A DNA stretch of 64,000 bases from an uncultured Lachnospiraceae bacterium (GCA_949287925.1 CASEIR010000054.1:78201-142200), one strand, 5' to 3'. Counted from the stretch's first letter, positions 26,014 through 35,666 are shown. Made by a program: numbers and translations. Notes: generated from the sequence alone by a model not told the origin.

Positions 26014-26883
26014 ATGAAAATCAGGGATATACTGAAAACGGAGACACCACACATATCATTTGAAGTGTTTCCGCCGAAAACAGACGCCGGATTTAATGGC
26101 GTCATGAGTGCGACAGAGCAGATCGCGGCGCTTCACCCTTCTTATATCAGTGTGACCTATGGCGCAGGGGGAGGAACCAGCAAAAATACTGTGGAAATCG
26201 CTTCCCGCATTAGGGATGATATGGGAGTGACCAGCCTGGCGCATCTTACCTGCGTATCATCTACCAAGGATACAGTACATCATGTGATCGACCAGCTGAA
26301 GGAGAAAGGGATCGAAAATATTCTGGCGCTTAGGGGAGACATTCCAAAAGATACAGACTTTCCGCTTCCGGATCATTATCATTATGCCAGCGAGCTGATC
26401 GAAGATATTAAGACAAGAGGCGATTTCTGCATTGGAGCAGCCTGCTATCCGGAAGGACATGTAGAATCAGAATATAAGAAGGATGATATCCGGAATTTAA
26501 AGCATAAAGTTGACTGTGGAGTGGATTTCCTTACTACACAGATGTTTTTTGACAATAATATTTTGTATAATTTTTTGTATAGAATCCGGGAAAAAGGGAT
26601 TACGGTTCCGGTAATTCCTGGTATTATGCCGGTGACGAATGGAAAACAGATGAAGCGGATCTGTGAATTATCAGGAACCATTCTTCCGGAACGTTTCCGC
26701 GCCATTCTGGATCGGTTCGGGGAGGATCCGCAGGCAATGCAGCAGGCAGGAATTGCATATGCGACAGATCAGATTATCGACCTGATTGCCAATGGAATCA
26801 ATAATGTTCACATTTATTCAATGAATAAACCTGAGGTTGCAAGAGCGATCATGGCCAACCTCTCTGAAATTGTTAAGGGTTAG
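26014..26883 (+). CDS. metF: 5,10-methylenetetrahydrofolate reductase
   Basis: 289 residues. 'HISFEVFPPKTDAG' at the N-terminus holds the catalytic glutamate; 'SVTYGAGGGTSKNT' and 'LALRGDIPKD' are family motifs. It supplies 5-methyl-THF to the methionine synthase three genes on (metF, reactivation protein, metH). Gap to the next gene is 11 bases. No SAM riboswitch precedes it. Confidence 0.96.
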   Translation: MKIRDILKTETPHISFEVFPPKTDAGFNGVMSATEQIAALHPSYISVTYGAGGGTSKNTVEIASRIRDDMGVTSLAHLTCVSSTKDTVHHVIDQLKEKGIENILALRGDIPKDTDFPLPDHYHYASELIEDIKTRGDFCIGAACYPEGHVESEYKKDDIRNLKHKVDCGVDFLTTQMFFDNNILYNFLYRIREKGITVPVIPGIMPVTNGKQMKRICELSGTILPERFRAILDRFGEDPQAMQQAGIAYATDQIIDLIANGINNVHIYSMNKPEVARAIMANLSEIVKG

Positions 26884-26894
26884 GATGTCAGTTT

Positions 26895-27542
26895 ATGGAT
26901 AGAAGAACGAGGGAAGCCGTTCGATATCTGGGATATAAAAATCATGCGGTAGATGATCATACGCTTTTCCTGGTCCGCAGTTCTTTTCAAGAACTGGAAC
27001 AGGAAGCGCAGAAGAGGATCATCTATCGCATTTTTGACTTGAGAACGAATGGCAGACAACAGATTATGATCGGGAACATGACGGTGGAGAGCCGCTCTCT
27101 GTCAAAAAATTTGAAGGGATGCGGCCAGGTGCTTATGCTTGGCGCTACGCTTGGAAATCGTGTGGATCAGCTACTTCGAAGATATTCTTTGAATGAAATG
27201 GCCCGCGCTGTGGTAATCCAGGCCTGTGCTGCTGCATTTCTGGAGGAGTATCTGGATGACTGGCAAAAGGAGATGAAAAAAGACCTTCTGGAGGAAGGAA
27301 TTTATCTCAGGCCCAGGTTTAGTCCAGGATATGGGGATTTTTCCATCCGGCACCAGAAAGAGATTTTAAGGATGCTGGATGCGGCAAAGACCATCGGCCT
27401 GACGATGACGGAGAGCTGTATGCTGGTTCCGTCCAAATCAGTTACCGCCGTAATCGGCATGAGCCGGAAGTATATGGAATGTCACCGGAAAGGCTGTGAA
27501 GCGTGTGACAAAATAGACTGCGAATACAGAAGAGATACTTAA
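26895..27542 (+). CDS. Stand-alone MetH reactivation (activation-domain) protein
   Basis: 215 residues matching the SAM-binding activation domain normally at the C-terminus of MetH. The SAM site R-x3-G-Y is present in 'RPRFSPGYGDFS' near residue 140. It ends in a cysteine-rich tail, 'CHRKGCEACDKIDC' (C-x4-C-x2-C-x4-C), which the E. coli domain lacks and which could bind metal. It sits between metF and a metH that lacks this domain, so it most likely restores oxidised cob(II)alamin in trans, with an unknown electron donor. Function is inferred from family and context. Confidence 0.87.
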   Translation: MDRRTREAVRYLGYKNHAVDDHTLFLVRSSFQELEQEAQKRIIYRIFDLRTNGRQQIMIGNMTVESRSLSKNLKGCGQVLMLGATLGNRVDQLLRRYSLNEMARAVVIQACAAAFLEEYLDDWQKEMKKDLLEEGIYLRPRFSPGYGDFSIRHQKEILRMLDAAKTIGLTMTESCMLVPSKSVTAVIGMSRKYMECHRKGCEACDKIDCEYRRDT

Positions 27543-27569
27543 GGTATTAGACGATAAAGGAGCAGATAG

Positions 27570-29951
27570 ATGTTAACAGAACGACTAGGGAAAGAATTGT
27601 TATATTTTGACGGTGGAATGGGAACGTTACTTCAGGCAAAGGGGTTGCGGCCCGGCGAGCTTCCGGAGACCTGGAATCTGACCCGCAGGAAAGATATCAT
27701 AGAAATCCACCGGCGATATTACGAAGCTGGAAGTGATATCGTACTGACCAACACTTTTGGTGCAAATGCTTTGAAATTCCATGATACTGCACATGAATTG
27801 AAAGAGGTCGTCTATACGGCGGTGAAAAACGTACAAGAGGCTGCAAAACTGGGCGTTCAGGACGGTAGAGAAGTGTATACGGCTCTGGATGTGGGGCCGA
27901 CAGGGAAGCTGCTCAAACCGATGGGAGATCTTGCGTTTGAAGAGGCTTATGAGACTTTCAGGCAGGTGATGCGGTATGGAGAGGACGCAGGTGCGGATTT
28001 GATTCATATCGAAACGATGAGCGATACCTATGAAGCCAAGGCGGCAGTACTGGCAGCGAAGGAGAATACGGATCTGCCGGTGTTTGTTACATTGATTTTT
28101 GACCAGAAAGGGAAGCTTCTGACCGGAGGAGATGTGCCGTCTGTTGTGGCGATGCTGGAAGGCCTTCGGGTGGATGCACTGGGAATCAACTGTGGCCTTG
28201 GGCCTGATCAGATGATTCCGGTTCTGAAGGAACTTCTTAAGTACGCATCGGTTCCGATTATCGTAAAACCTAATGCCGGACTCCCAAAGCAGCGGGAGGG
28301 AGAAGTATATTACGATATTCAGCCGCAGGAATTTGCGGAGGCGATGAAAGAGATCGCTTCGATGGGAGCGGCAGTGATCGGCGGCTGTTGCGGAACAACA
28401 CCGGAACATATCCGTGCCATGATCCAGGCAAATGCAAGAAAGAAGCTGTGCCCTGCAAAGCCAAAGCCCCATACGATCGTTTCCTCCTACGGCCGAGCTG
28501 TGATAATGGGAGAGATTCCGGTGATTATTGGTGAACGTATCAATCCTACCGGGAAGAAAAGGATGAAGCAGGCGTTGAAGGAACATGATCTGGAGTATAT
28601 TCTGAAAGAAGGAATCACGCAACAGGATAAGGGCGCTCATATTCTTGATGTAAATGTAGGGCTTCCGGATATTGATGAAATACAAATGATGAAGGAAGCG
28701 GTTATGGAACTTCAGAGTGTGACTAGTCTTCCGCTGCAGATCGATACGGTAAATCCGGAAGCTATGGAAGCCGCCATGCGCATTTACAATGGAAAGCCAA
28801 TGGTGAATTCTGTAAATGGAAAGCAGGAATCTATGGAGGCGGTATTTCCGCTTGTGCAGAAATACGGAGGCGTGGTGATTGGTCTTACGATTGACGAAGC
28901 AGGGATACCAAATACAGTAGAAGGAAGAATCCAAATCGCGGAAAAAATTGTGGCAGAGGCTGAAAAATATGGAATTCCACGGAAGGATATTGTAATTGAC
29001 GTTTTGGCAATGACCATCAGTTCCGATCCGTCAGGCGCCAGGGTAACGCTGGATGCCTTGAAAGGGGTCAAAGAAAAATTAGGCGTGTGTACGGTACTTG
29101 GGGTATCGAATATCTCGTTTGGCCTGCCGTGCCGTCCGGTAATTAATTCCCATTTTTACACAATGGCAATGCACAACGGTTTGGATGCCGGGATTATCAA
29201 TCCATCATCGGAGGAGATGATGCAGGCTTATTATTCCTATTGTGCGTTAATGAATTTTGATCAGAATTTTGAAAAGTATATTGCGCATTATGGAAATACG
29301 GTGATCCGGCCGGTACAGAATTCCGGCGGGACAATGACGCTAAACACAGCCATTGAAAGAGGACTGAAAGAGGAGGCGCACCACGCGGCTCTGGCGCTTC
29401 TGAAGGAAAAGGCCCCTCTTGCGATTATTGATGAATTTCTGATCCCTGCGCTGGATGTGGTTGGAAAAGGATTCGAACAGGGAACCATATTCCTGCCGCA
29501 GCTGCTCATGAGCGCTGACGCGGCAAAAATTGCATTCGCAGTTTTGAAAGAGCATCTGGCTTCCAGCGGAGAAAAGGAAGAAACAAAAGAGAAAGTGATA
29601 TTGGCGACAGTGAAAGGGGATATTCACGATATCGGGAAAAATATTGTTAAGGTCTTACTTGAAAATTATGGGTTTGATGTTCTAGATCTGGGTAAGGATG
29701 TGGCGCCGGAGACTATTGTGGAAGCTGCCGTCCGTGAAAACGTCATGCTGGTAGGGCTCAGTGCGCTGATGACAACTACGGTGGCCAGCATGGAAGCGAC
29801 CATACGGATGCTGCGAAAGGAAAAGCCGGATTGCAAGGTGATGGTGGGCGGCGCAGTGCTGAATCAGGAGTATGCAGATATGATCGGAGCAGATTTTTAT
29901 GGAAAAGATGCGATGCAGTCTGTTTATTATGCGCAAAATGTATTAAAATAG
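27570..29951 (+). CDS. metH: Cobalamin-dependent methionine synthase lacking the activation domain
   Basis: 793 residues, compared with about 1,230 for E. coli MetH. Domains in order: homocysteine-binding barrel with zinc cysteines in 'GINCGLGP' (near 208) and 'GGCCGTTPEHI' (near 272); methyl-THF pterin barrel ('VIIGERINPTGKKRMK', near 317); B12-binding cap and Rossmann domains with the cobalt-ligand histidine in 'GDIHDIGKNIV' (near 686). The C-terminal activation domain is missing and is supplied by the upstream gene. AAAGGAG precedes the ATG. Confidence 0.96.
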   Translation: MLTERLGKELLYFDGGMGTLLQAKGLRPGELPETWNLTRRKDIIEIHRRYYEAGSDIVLTNTFGANALKFHDTAHELKEVVYTAVKNVQEAAKLGVQDGREVYTALDVGPTGKLLKPMGDLAFEEAYETFRQVMRYGEDAGADLIHIETMSDTYEAKAAVLAAKENTDLPVFVTLIFDQKGKLLTGGDVPSVVAMLEGLRVDALGINCGLGPDQMIPVLKELLKYASVPIIVKPNAGLPKQREGEVYYDIQPQEFAEAMKEIASMGAAVIGGCCGTTPEHIRAMIQANARKKLCPAKPKPHTIVSSYGRAVIMGEIPVIIGERINPTGKKRMKQALKEHDLEYILKEGITQQDKGAHILDVNVGLPDIDEIQMMKEAVMELQSVTSLPLQIDTVNPEAMEAAMRIYNGKPMVNSVNGKQESMEAVFPLVQKYGGVVIGLTIDEAGIPNTVEGRIQIAEKIVAEAEKYGIPRKDIVIDVLAMTISSDPSGARVTLDALKGVKEKLGVCTVLGVSNISFGLPCRPVINSHFYTMAMHNGLDAGIINPSSEEMMQAYYSYCALMNFDQNFEKYIAHYGNTVIRPVQNSGGTMTLNTAIERGLKEEAHHAALALLKEKAPLAIIDEFLIPALDVVGKGFEQGTIFLPQLLMSADAAKIAFAVLKEHLASSGEKEETKEKVILATVKGDIHDIGKNIVKVLLENYGFDVLDLGKDVAPETIVEAAVRENVMLVGLSALMTTTVASMEATIRMLRKEKPDCKVMVGGAVLNQEYADMIGADFYGKDAMQSVYYAQNVLK

Positions 29952-29984
29952 TAGCGAGATACTGTGACTTGAAAGGAGAAGAAT

Positions 29985-30992
29985 ATGGGGGTAATCATAC
30001 CAGAGCATTATGATCCGCGCCTGGATGTGCGGACGACACAGGAAGCAATTAAGTATATCAGAGATACGTTCCAGAAAGAACTTGGGAAGGAGATGAACCT
30101 GGAACGGATATCCGCGCCTCTTTTCGTGGCAAAAAGCAGCGGGCTGAATGATGACTTGAACGGCGTAGAGAGGCCGGTACAGTTTGATATTGCGGGAATA
30201 GAAGGAGAGAAGATGGAAGTCGTACATTCTCTCGCAAAATGGAAAAGAATGGCGCTTCGGGAATATGGGTTCCGGCCCGGAGAAGGCCTTTATACCAATA
30301 TGAATGCGATCCGAAGAGATGAAGAGCTGGATAATCTTCATTCCTGTTATGTGGATCAGTGGGATTGGGAGCGTGTGATCACAAAGGAAGAGAGAACAGA
30401 AGAAACCTTAAAAGAGACAGTCAGGACAATCTTTAAGATTATCAAACATATGCAGCACGAAGTGTGGTATAAGTATCCGGAGGCTGTGAAAAAGCTTCCG
30501 TCCGATGTGACATTTGTAACTACTCAGGAATTGGAGGACCGGTATCCGGATAAAACTCCTAAGGAGAGAGAAAATCTGATCACAAAGGAATATGGCTGTG
30601 TGTTTCTGATGAAGATCGGGGATAAACTGGCGAGCGGAAAGCCTCATGACGGAAGAGCGCCAGATTACGATGACTGGGAATTGAATGGAGACATCCTGTT
30701 CTGGTTTGATACACTGGATTGCGCACTGGAAATCTCCAGTATGGGAATCCGTGTGGATGAAAAGGCTCTGGAAGAACAGCTGAAAAAGGCGGGATGTGAG
30801 GAAAGAAAGAATCTGCCTTATCACAGAATGCTATTGAACGGAGAACTTCCCTATACCATCGGAGGAGGAATCGGCCAGTCCAGACTGTGCATGCTGCTTC
30901 TGGACCGTGCGCATATTGGAGAAGTGCAGGCAAGTATCTGGCCGGAGGAAATGAGAAAAATATGCAGGGAAAATCAGATTATTCTGCTTTAG
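29985..30992 (+). CDS. asnA: Aspartate-ammonia ligase (asparagine synthetase A)
   Basis: 335 residues, the normal AsnA length. This class II-synthetase-like enzyme makes asparagine from aspartate and ammonia with ATP. '[20 protein letters not shown]' near residue 42 and '[14 protein letters not shown]' near residue 295 are characteristic. GAAAGGAGAAG precedes the ATG, 33 bases after metH. Confidence 0.97.
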   Translation: MGVIIPEHYDPRLDVRTTQEAIKYIRDTFQKELGKEMNLERISAPLFVAKSSGLNDDLNGVERPVQFDIAGIEGEKMEVVHSLAKWKRMALREYGFRPGEGLYTNMNAIRRDEELDNLHSCYVDQWDWERVITKEERTEETLKETVRTIFKIIKHMQHEVWYKYPEAVKKLPSDVTFVTTQELEDRYPDKTPKERENLITKEYGCVFLMKIGDKLASGKPHDGRAPDYDDWELNGDILFWFDTLDCALEISSMGIRVDEKALEEQLKKAGCEERKNLPYHRMLLNGELPYTIGGGIGQSRLCMLLLDRAHIGEVQASIWPEEMRKICRENQIILL

Positions 30993-31055
30993 CCCGGAGT
31001 GTTGGAAGAAAGCTGTTAACATATTTATGTAGGATATGAGGAGGAATGTGTTGTT

Positions 31056-32564
31056 ATGATTAGAGGACTGGACACAACCGTAAAAAGAATCAGAAGAAGA
31101 GTTTTTGAAGAAGTCGCCAGACTGGGGTTTAAGGCGGACGCTTCCACATTGAATGACGATGTGGAGGCAATTCCTTATGCCATTGTAGGAGACGAGACGA
31201 AATACCGGGAAAGCATTTACCGCGCGCGTGCCATTGTCAGCGAACGTGTGCGTCTTGCCATGGGACTTTCACTCCGCCCGGAAGACAAGCCAGTCCATCT
31301 GACTGCCGGTATGGAGGCCAGTAATATCTCGGATAAGTATTATGAACCGCCTTTGATGCAGGTGATTCCTTCTGCCTGTGCAGCCTGTCAGGAAAAAGGA
31401 TACGAAGTGAGCAATATGTGCAAGGGATGTCTGGCGCATCCTTGCATGGAAGTCTGTCCTAAGGGAGCTATCTCTATGGTGGATGGCAAGTCTTATATCG
31501 ATCAGGATAAATGTATCAAATGTGGAAAATGTAAATCTGTCTGTCCTTATGACGCCATTGCAAAAAAGGAACGTCCCTGTGCGCAGGCGTGTGGTGTTAA
31601 TGCCATTGAATCAGACTCTCATGGAAGAGCAAAAATCAATATTGATAAATGTGTATCCTGTGGTATGTGTATGGTAAATTGTCCGTTTGGAGCTATCTCG
31701 GACAAATCCCAGATCTTCCAGCTTGCCCGCGCCCTGAGCGAGGGAGACGAGATCATTGCAGAGATTGCACCTGCCTTTGCTGGACAGTTCGGGGACAATA
31801 TTACACCGAGGAATCTGAAAGCAGCCATGCATGAGCTGGGCTTTAGTGAATTCTATGAAGTGGCTCTTGGAGCAGATATCGGCGCGATCGCGGAAGCGCA
31901 TCATTATGTGAATAAAGTAACCAGTGGTGAACTGCCGTTCCTGCTTACTTCCTGCTGTCCTTCATGGGCGATGCTTGCGAAAAAGTATTTCCCGGATCTG
32001 ATCGATCAAGTATCGCAGGAGCTGACACCTATGGTTGCAACTGCCCGTACGATCAAGAAAGAACATCCCAATGCAAGAGTCGTGTTCGTAGGACCATGTG
32101 CGGCGAAAAAACTGGAAGCCATGCGCAGAACTGTAAGAAGTGATGTGGATTTTGTCATTACATTTGAAGAACTGAAGGCGATGTTTGATGCGAAAGACAT
32201 TGATCTTACAAAATACGAGGCAGAATCTTCCTTCCATAATGCCACCGGAGCAGGCCGCGGATATGCAGTGGCAGGCGGCGTCGCAGAAGCTATTGAAAAA
32301 TGCGTGATGGAATACTATCCTGGTGTAGACGTGCATATTGAACATGCGGAAGGTCTTGCAGAATGTAAAAAGACCTTGGCTTTGGCGAAGGCAGGCAAGA
32401 TGAACGGATGTCTGATCGATGGTATGGGCTGTCCGGGCGGCTGCGTGGCAGGAGCCGGAACCATTATTCCGGTTGCCAAGGCCCAGAAGAAGATCAAGGA
32501 ATTTGTGAATGCATCCTCTAAAAAACTTCCGCCAAAGGAACTAGAAGAGATTGAACTGAAATAA
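31056..32564 (+). CDS. Monomeric [FeFe] hydrogenase with variant H-cluster motifs
   Basis: 502 residues. A Cys-rich N-terminal segment ('CAACQEKG', 'CKGCLAHPCMEVCPKG') leads to two 4Fe-4S ferredoxin motifs ('CIKCGKCKSVCP' near 152, 'CVSCGMCMVNCP' near 198). The H-cluster domain has three signatures: 'LTSCCPSWAMLAKK' near 297, 'GPCAAKKLEAM' near 345 and 'MGCPGGCVAGAG' near 455. All four cluster-ligand cysteines and the proton-path cysteine of TSCCP are there, but the usual MPC reads GPC and MAC reads MGC. This resembles divergent clostridial hydrogenases rather than classic CpI. It handles H2/protons with ferredoxin; direction is unknown. GAGGAGG precedes the ATG. Confidence 0.92.
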   Translation: MIRGLDTTVKRIRRRVFEEVARLGFKADASTLNDDVEAIPYAIVGDETKYRESIYRARAIVSERVRLAMGLSLRPEDKPVHLTAGMEASNISDKYYEPPLMQVIPSACAACQEKGYEVSNMCKGCLAHPCMEVCPKGAISMVDGKSYIDQDKCIKCGKCKSVCPYDAIAKKERPCAQACGVNAIESDSHGRAKINIDKCVSCGMCMVNCPFGAISDKSQIFQLARALSEGDEIIAEIAPAFAGQFGDNITPRNLKAAMHELGFSEFYEVALGADIGAIAEAHHYVNKVTSGELPFLLTSCCPSWAMLAKKYFPDLIDQVSQELTPMVATARTIKKEHPNARVVFVGPCAAKKLEAMRRTVRSDVDFVITFEELKAMFDAKDIDLTKYEAESSFHNATGAGRGYAVAGGVAEAIEKCVMEYYPGVDVHIEHAEGLAECKKTLALAKAGKMNGCLIDGMGCPGGCVAGAGTIIPVAKAQKKIKEFVNASSKKLPPKELEEIELK

Positions 32565-32574
32565 GAGACCCAGG

Positions 32575-32605
32575 CCCCGGCGTTGACAAACACCGGGGTT
32601 CTCTT
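32575..32605 (+). terminator. Rho-independent terminator after the hydrogenase
   Basis: CCCCGG (32575-32580) pairs with CCGGGG (32593-32598); GTT/AAC inside and an outer AGAGA/TCTCT extend it. The T-run (TTCTCTTT) is broken. The loop contains the -35 of the next promoter. Confidence 0.75.
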
Positions 32606-32611
32606 TATAAT
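32583..32611 (+). promoter_or_regulatory. Full-consensus sigma-A promoter of alaS
   Basis: TTGACA (32583-32588), 17 bases, TATAAT (32606-32611). The leader to the alaS ATG would be only about 25 bases, too short for a T-box. Confidence 0.85.
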
Positions 32612-32642
32612 TATTGGATAGCGTGTGTGTTAGGAGGAAATT

Positions 32643-35282
32643 ATGCAGAAATACGGTGTAAATGAATTAAGAAGAATGTTCCTGGAATTTTTTGAAAGTA
32701 AGGGACATCTTGCAATGAAAAGTTTTTCCCTGGTGCCGCACAATGATAAGAGTTTGCTTCTTATTAATTCCGGTATGGCGCCGCTCAAACCATATTTTAC
32801 CGGGCAGGAGATTCCGCCGAGGAAACGTGTGACCACCTGTCAGAAGTGTATCCGTACGGGAGATATTGAGAATGTAGGAAAGACAGCCAGACATGGTACG
32901 TTTTTTGAGATGCTTGGGAACTTTTCTTTTGGAGATTACTTTAAAAGAGAGTCCATTGGATGGACGTGGGAATTTCTGACGGAAGTGGTAGGACTGGATC
33001 CGGACCGTCTCTATCCGTCTGTTTATGTGGATGACGACGAGGCCTGGGAGATCTGGAATAAAGAGATCGGAATCCCGGCAGAGAGGATCTTCCGCTTTGG
33101 AAAAGAAGATAACTTCTGGGAACACGGAAGCGGGCCCTGCGGTCCTTGTTCTGAAGTTTACTATGACAGAGGAGAAAAATACGGCTGCGGAAGCCCGGAT
33201 TGTACGGTGGGATGTGACTGTGACCGTTACATGGAGATCTGGAACAATGTGTTTACCCAGTTTGACAATGACGGCAATAACAACTATACCGAACTGGAAC
33301 AGAAGAATATCGATACCGGTATGGGCCTGGAGCGTCTGGCCTGTGTGGTACAGGATGTGGACTCCATGTTTGATGTGGATACGTTGAAAGCATTGCGCGA
33401 ACACGTGTGCCGTCTTGCAGACGCAGAATACGGAAAAGAATATGAGAAGGATGTGTCCATCCGCGTCATTACTGATCATATCCGGTCTGTTACATTTATG
33501 ATCTCGGACGGAATCATGCCTTCCAATGAGGGACGCGGATATGTGCTGCGCCGTCTGCTGCGCCGTGCCTGCCGTCACGGAAGACTTCTGAATATCGAAG
33601 GAGAGTTCCTGACCGTTCTGGCAGAGACGGTGATTGAAGGCTCCAAGGACGGATATCCGGAGCTGGATGAAAAAAGAGACTTCATTTTCAAAGTGATCGC
33701 CAAAGAGGAAGAACAGTTTAACAAGACGATCGATCAGGGATTGACGATTTTAAATGAGATGATCGCGGATCTGACGGAAAAAGGAGCGGATATGCTGTCG
33801 GGGGCTCAGGCGTTCAAACTGTACGATACCTATGGATTCCCGCTGGATCTTACGAAAGAGATTCTGGAAGAAAAAGGAATCCGTATAGACGAAGATGGTT
33901 TCAAAGCAGCCATGGAGATTCAGCGGAAAACAGCCAGAGAAGCCCGTGAAGTGACAAATTATATGGGGGCGGACGTTACCGTATATGAGTCTATTGATCC
34001 TGCCGTGACATCACGGTTTGTCGGATACGATCATCTTCAGTATGAATCGGATATCACTGTTTTGACGACGGAGACAGAACTGACAGATGCTCTGACAGAA
34101 GGACAAAGAGGTACCGTATTTGTGGAAGAAACCCCATTCTACGCAACCAGTGGCGGCCAGGAAGCCGATAAGGGCGTCATACGTACAGGGGAAGGAGAAT
34201 TCCGGGTTGAAGATGTGATAAAGCTGCTGGGCGGAAAGATCGGCCATGTGGGATATGTTTCCAGCGGAATGATCAAAACAGGAGATCGTGCAGATCTCAA
34301 GGTGGATGAAGAAAACCGCGAGTTGTCTGCTAATAATCACAGCGCGACACATCTGCTCCATAAAGCCCTGCGTATGGTATTGGGATCACATGTGGAACAG
34401 GCGGGTTCTTCTGTAAATTCGGACAGACTTCGATTTGACTTTACGCATTTTTCAGCGTTGACACCGGAGGAATTGGAAAAAGTAGAAAAAATCGTAAATG
34501 AGCAGATCAGGAAGCATCTGGATGTTAAGGTTGAAAATATGCCGATTGAGGAAGCGAAAAAGACAGGCGCTGCGGCATTGTTCGGAGAAAAATACGGAGA
34601 TATTGTCCGCGTTGTAAGTATGGGTGATTTTTCTGTGGAATTCTGCGGTGGCACCCATGTGGCGAACACCGGTGTGATCCATGGATTTAAGATTCTGTCT
34701 GAAACAGGAGTGGCTGCTGGCGTGAGACGTATCGAAGCGTTGACGGCGAAGGGACTGCAATCCTATTATGAGGAACTGGAGCAGAAGCTTGACCAGGCAT
34801 CAAAAATCCTGAAGACAACTCCGGATAAGCTGGAAGAAAAGATCCGGCATCTGCTTGCAGAGAACAAGGCGTTGAAGGCGGAGACGGAGAGTCTGAAGAG
34901 CAAGCTTGCCAAGGATGCCATGGGAGATGTGTCCGACCAGGTAAGCGAGGTAAAGGGCGTTAAGTTTATCGGCGCGAAAGTGGCGGATGTTGACATGGAT
35001 GGATTAAGGGACCTGGGGGATCAGCTGAAGGATAAGCTGGGCGAAGGTGTGATCGTTCTTGCCTCATCAAACGGAGGAAAGGTCAGCTTGATGGCGATGG
35101 CAACAGCAGAAGCCATGAACCGAGGCGCGCATGCCGGTAATCTGATCAAAGCGATTGCGTCCTGTGTCGGCGGAGGCGGAGGCGGACGCCCGAATATGGC
35201 CCAGGCAGGGGGTAAGAATCCGGAAGGTATAGACGAAGCAATTAAAAAAGCGGCCGTTGTTTTGGAACAGCAGCTGTCCTAG
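32643..35282 (+). CDS. alaS: Alanine-tRNA ligase
   Basis: 879-residue class II synthetase. Motif 'FLEFFESKGHLAMKSFSLVP' at the N-terminus; aminoacylation core with 'GMGLERLACVVQ' near 224; editing domain with metal ligands in 'NNHSATHLLHKAL' near 563 and 'EFCGGTHVANTG' near 662; C-terminal DHHA1/C-Ala domain ending in 'GGGGGRPNMAQAGG'. Length is normal. AGGAGG precedes the ATG. Unlike many Firmicute alaS genes it has no T-box leader. Confidence 0.98.
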   Translation: MQKYGVNELRRMFLEFFESKGHLAMKSFSLVPHNDKSLLLINSGMAPLKPYFTGQEIPPRKRVTTCQKCIRTGDIENVGKTARHGTFFEMLGNFSFGDYFKRESIGWTWEFLTEVVGLDPDRLYPSVYVDDDEAWEIWNKEIGIPAERIFRFGKEDNFWEHGSGPCGPCSEVYYDRGEKYGCGSPDCTVGCDCDRYMEIWNNVFTQFDNDGNNNYTELEQKNIDTGMGLERLACVVQDVDSMFDVDTLKALREHVCRLADAEYGKEYEKDVSIRVITDHIRSVTFMISDGIMPSNEGRGYVLRRLLRRACRHGRLLNIEGEFLTVLAETVIEGSKDGYPELDEKRDFIFKVIAKEEEQFNKTIDQGLTILNEMIADLTEKGADMLSGAQAFKLYDTYGFPLDLTKEILEEKGIRIDEDGFKAAMEIQRKTAREAREVTNYMGADVTVYESIDPAVTSRFVGYDHLQYESDITVLTTETELTDALTEGQRGTVFVEETPFYATSGGQEADKGVIRTGEGEFRVEDVIKLLGGKIGHVGYVSSGMIKTGDRADLKVDEENRELSANNHSATHLLHKALRMVLGSHVEQAGSSVNSDRLRFDFTHFSALTPEELEKVEKIVNEQIRKHLDVKVENMPIEEAKKTGAAALFGEKYGDIVRVVSMGDFSVEFCGGTHVANTGVIHGFKILSETGVAAGVRRIEALTAKGLQSYYEELEQKLDQASKILKTTPDKLEEKIRHLLAENKALKAETESLKSKLAKDAMGDVSDQVSEVKGVKFIGAKVADVDMDGLRDLGDQLKDKLGEGVIVLASSNGGKVSLMAMATAEAMNRGAHAGNLIKAIASCVGGGGGGRPNMAQAGGKNPEGIDEAIKKAAVVLEQQLS

Positions 35283-35315
35283 ATACAAAAAATAGACGGA
35301 AATCACTAAAAAATG

Positions 35316-35343
35316 TTGACGTAGACAAAATATGTGATATAAT
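35316..35343 (+). promoter_or_regulatory. Candidate sigma-A promoter of rpsU
   Basis: TTGACG (35316-35321), 16 bases, TATAAT (35338-35343). The leader of about 70 bases carries an inverted repeat, TGTGCA (35350-35355) and TGCACA (35382-35387). Confidence 0.75.
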
Positions 35344-35420
35344 TCTATGTGTGCAATAAATATACCCGAACAGTCGTATGATGCACAATACAGGACTGGA
35401 GGGAGGTTAGGTGTGAGAGT

Positions 35421-35597
35421 ATGTCGAATGTGATCGTAAAAGAAAACGAGACGTTGGATAGTGCTTTACGCAGATTCAAAAGAAACTGTGCAAAAGCAGG
35501 AATTCAGCAGGAGATTCGGAAGAGAGAACACTATGAGAAGCCGAGTGTTAGACGTAAAAAGAAATCCGAAGCTGCAAGAAAACGTAAATATAATTAA
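35421..35597 (+). CDS. rpsU: 30S ribosomal protein S21
   Basis: 58 residues beginning '[20 protein letters not shown]' and ending in a very basic tail '[16 protein letters not shown]', the unmistakable S21 pattern. It sits at the edge of the 30S platform and helps mRNA binding. It has its own promoter and a bidirectional terminator. A GGAGGGAGG stretch lies about 17-25 bases before the ATG, with GTGAGAG in between, so initiation may use a somewhat distant site. Confidence 0.97.
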   Translation: MSNVIVKENETLDSALRRFKRNCAKAGIQQEIRKREHYEKPSVRRKKKSEAARKRKYN

Positions 35598-35614
35598 TTG
35601 TTGAGAAACAAAAT

Positions 35615-35666
35615 AAGAACCGTTGCAGGACAGTCGATTGAGAACTGGTGCAGCGGTTCTTTTTAT
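35615..35666 (+). terminator. Terminator of rpsU, possibly bidirectional
   Basis: AAGAACCG (35615-35622) pairs with CGGTTCTT (35654-35661), with TTGCA/TGCAG close inside, followed by TTTTTAT. On the - strand the same stem is followed by a T-rich run (TTATTTTGTTT), so it could also stop maf transcripts. Confidence 0.8.

Noticed and set aside
27627-28934. 435-codon open frame antisense to metH
   Set aside because: Same composition artefact, opposite a secure gene.
32612-32642. T-box leader for alaS
   Set aside because: Only about 25 bases lie between the promoter and the start; no specifier loop or antiterminator possible.
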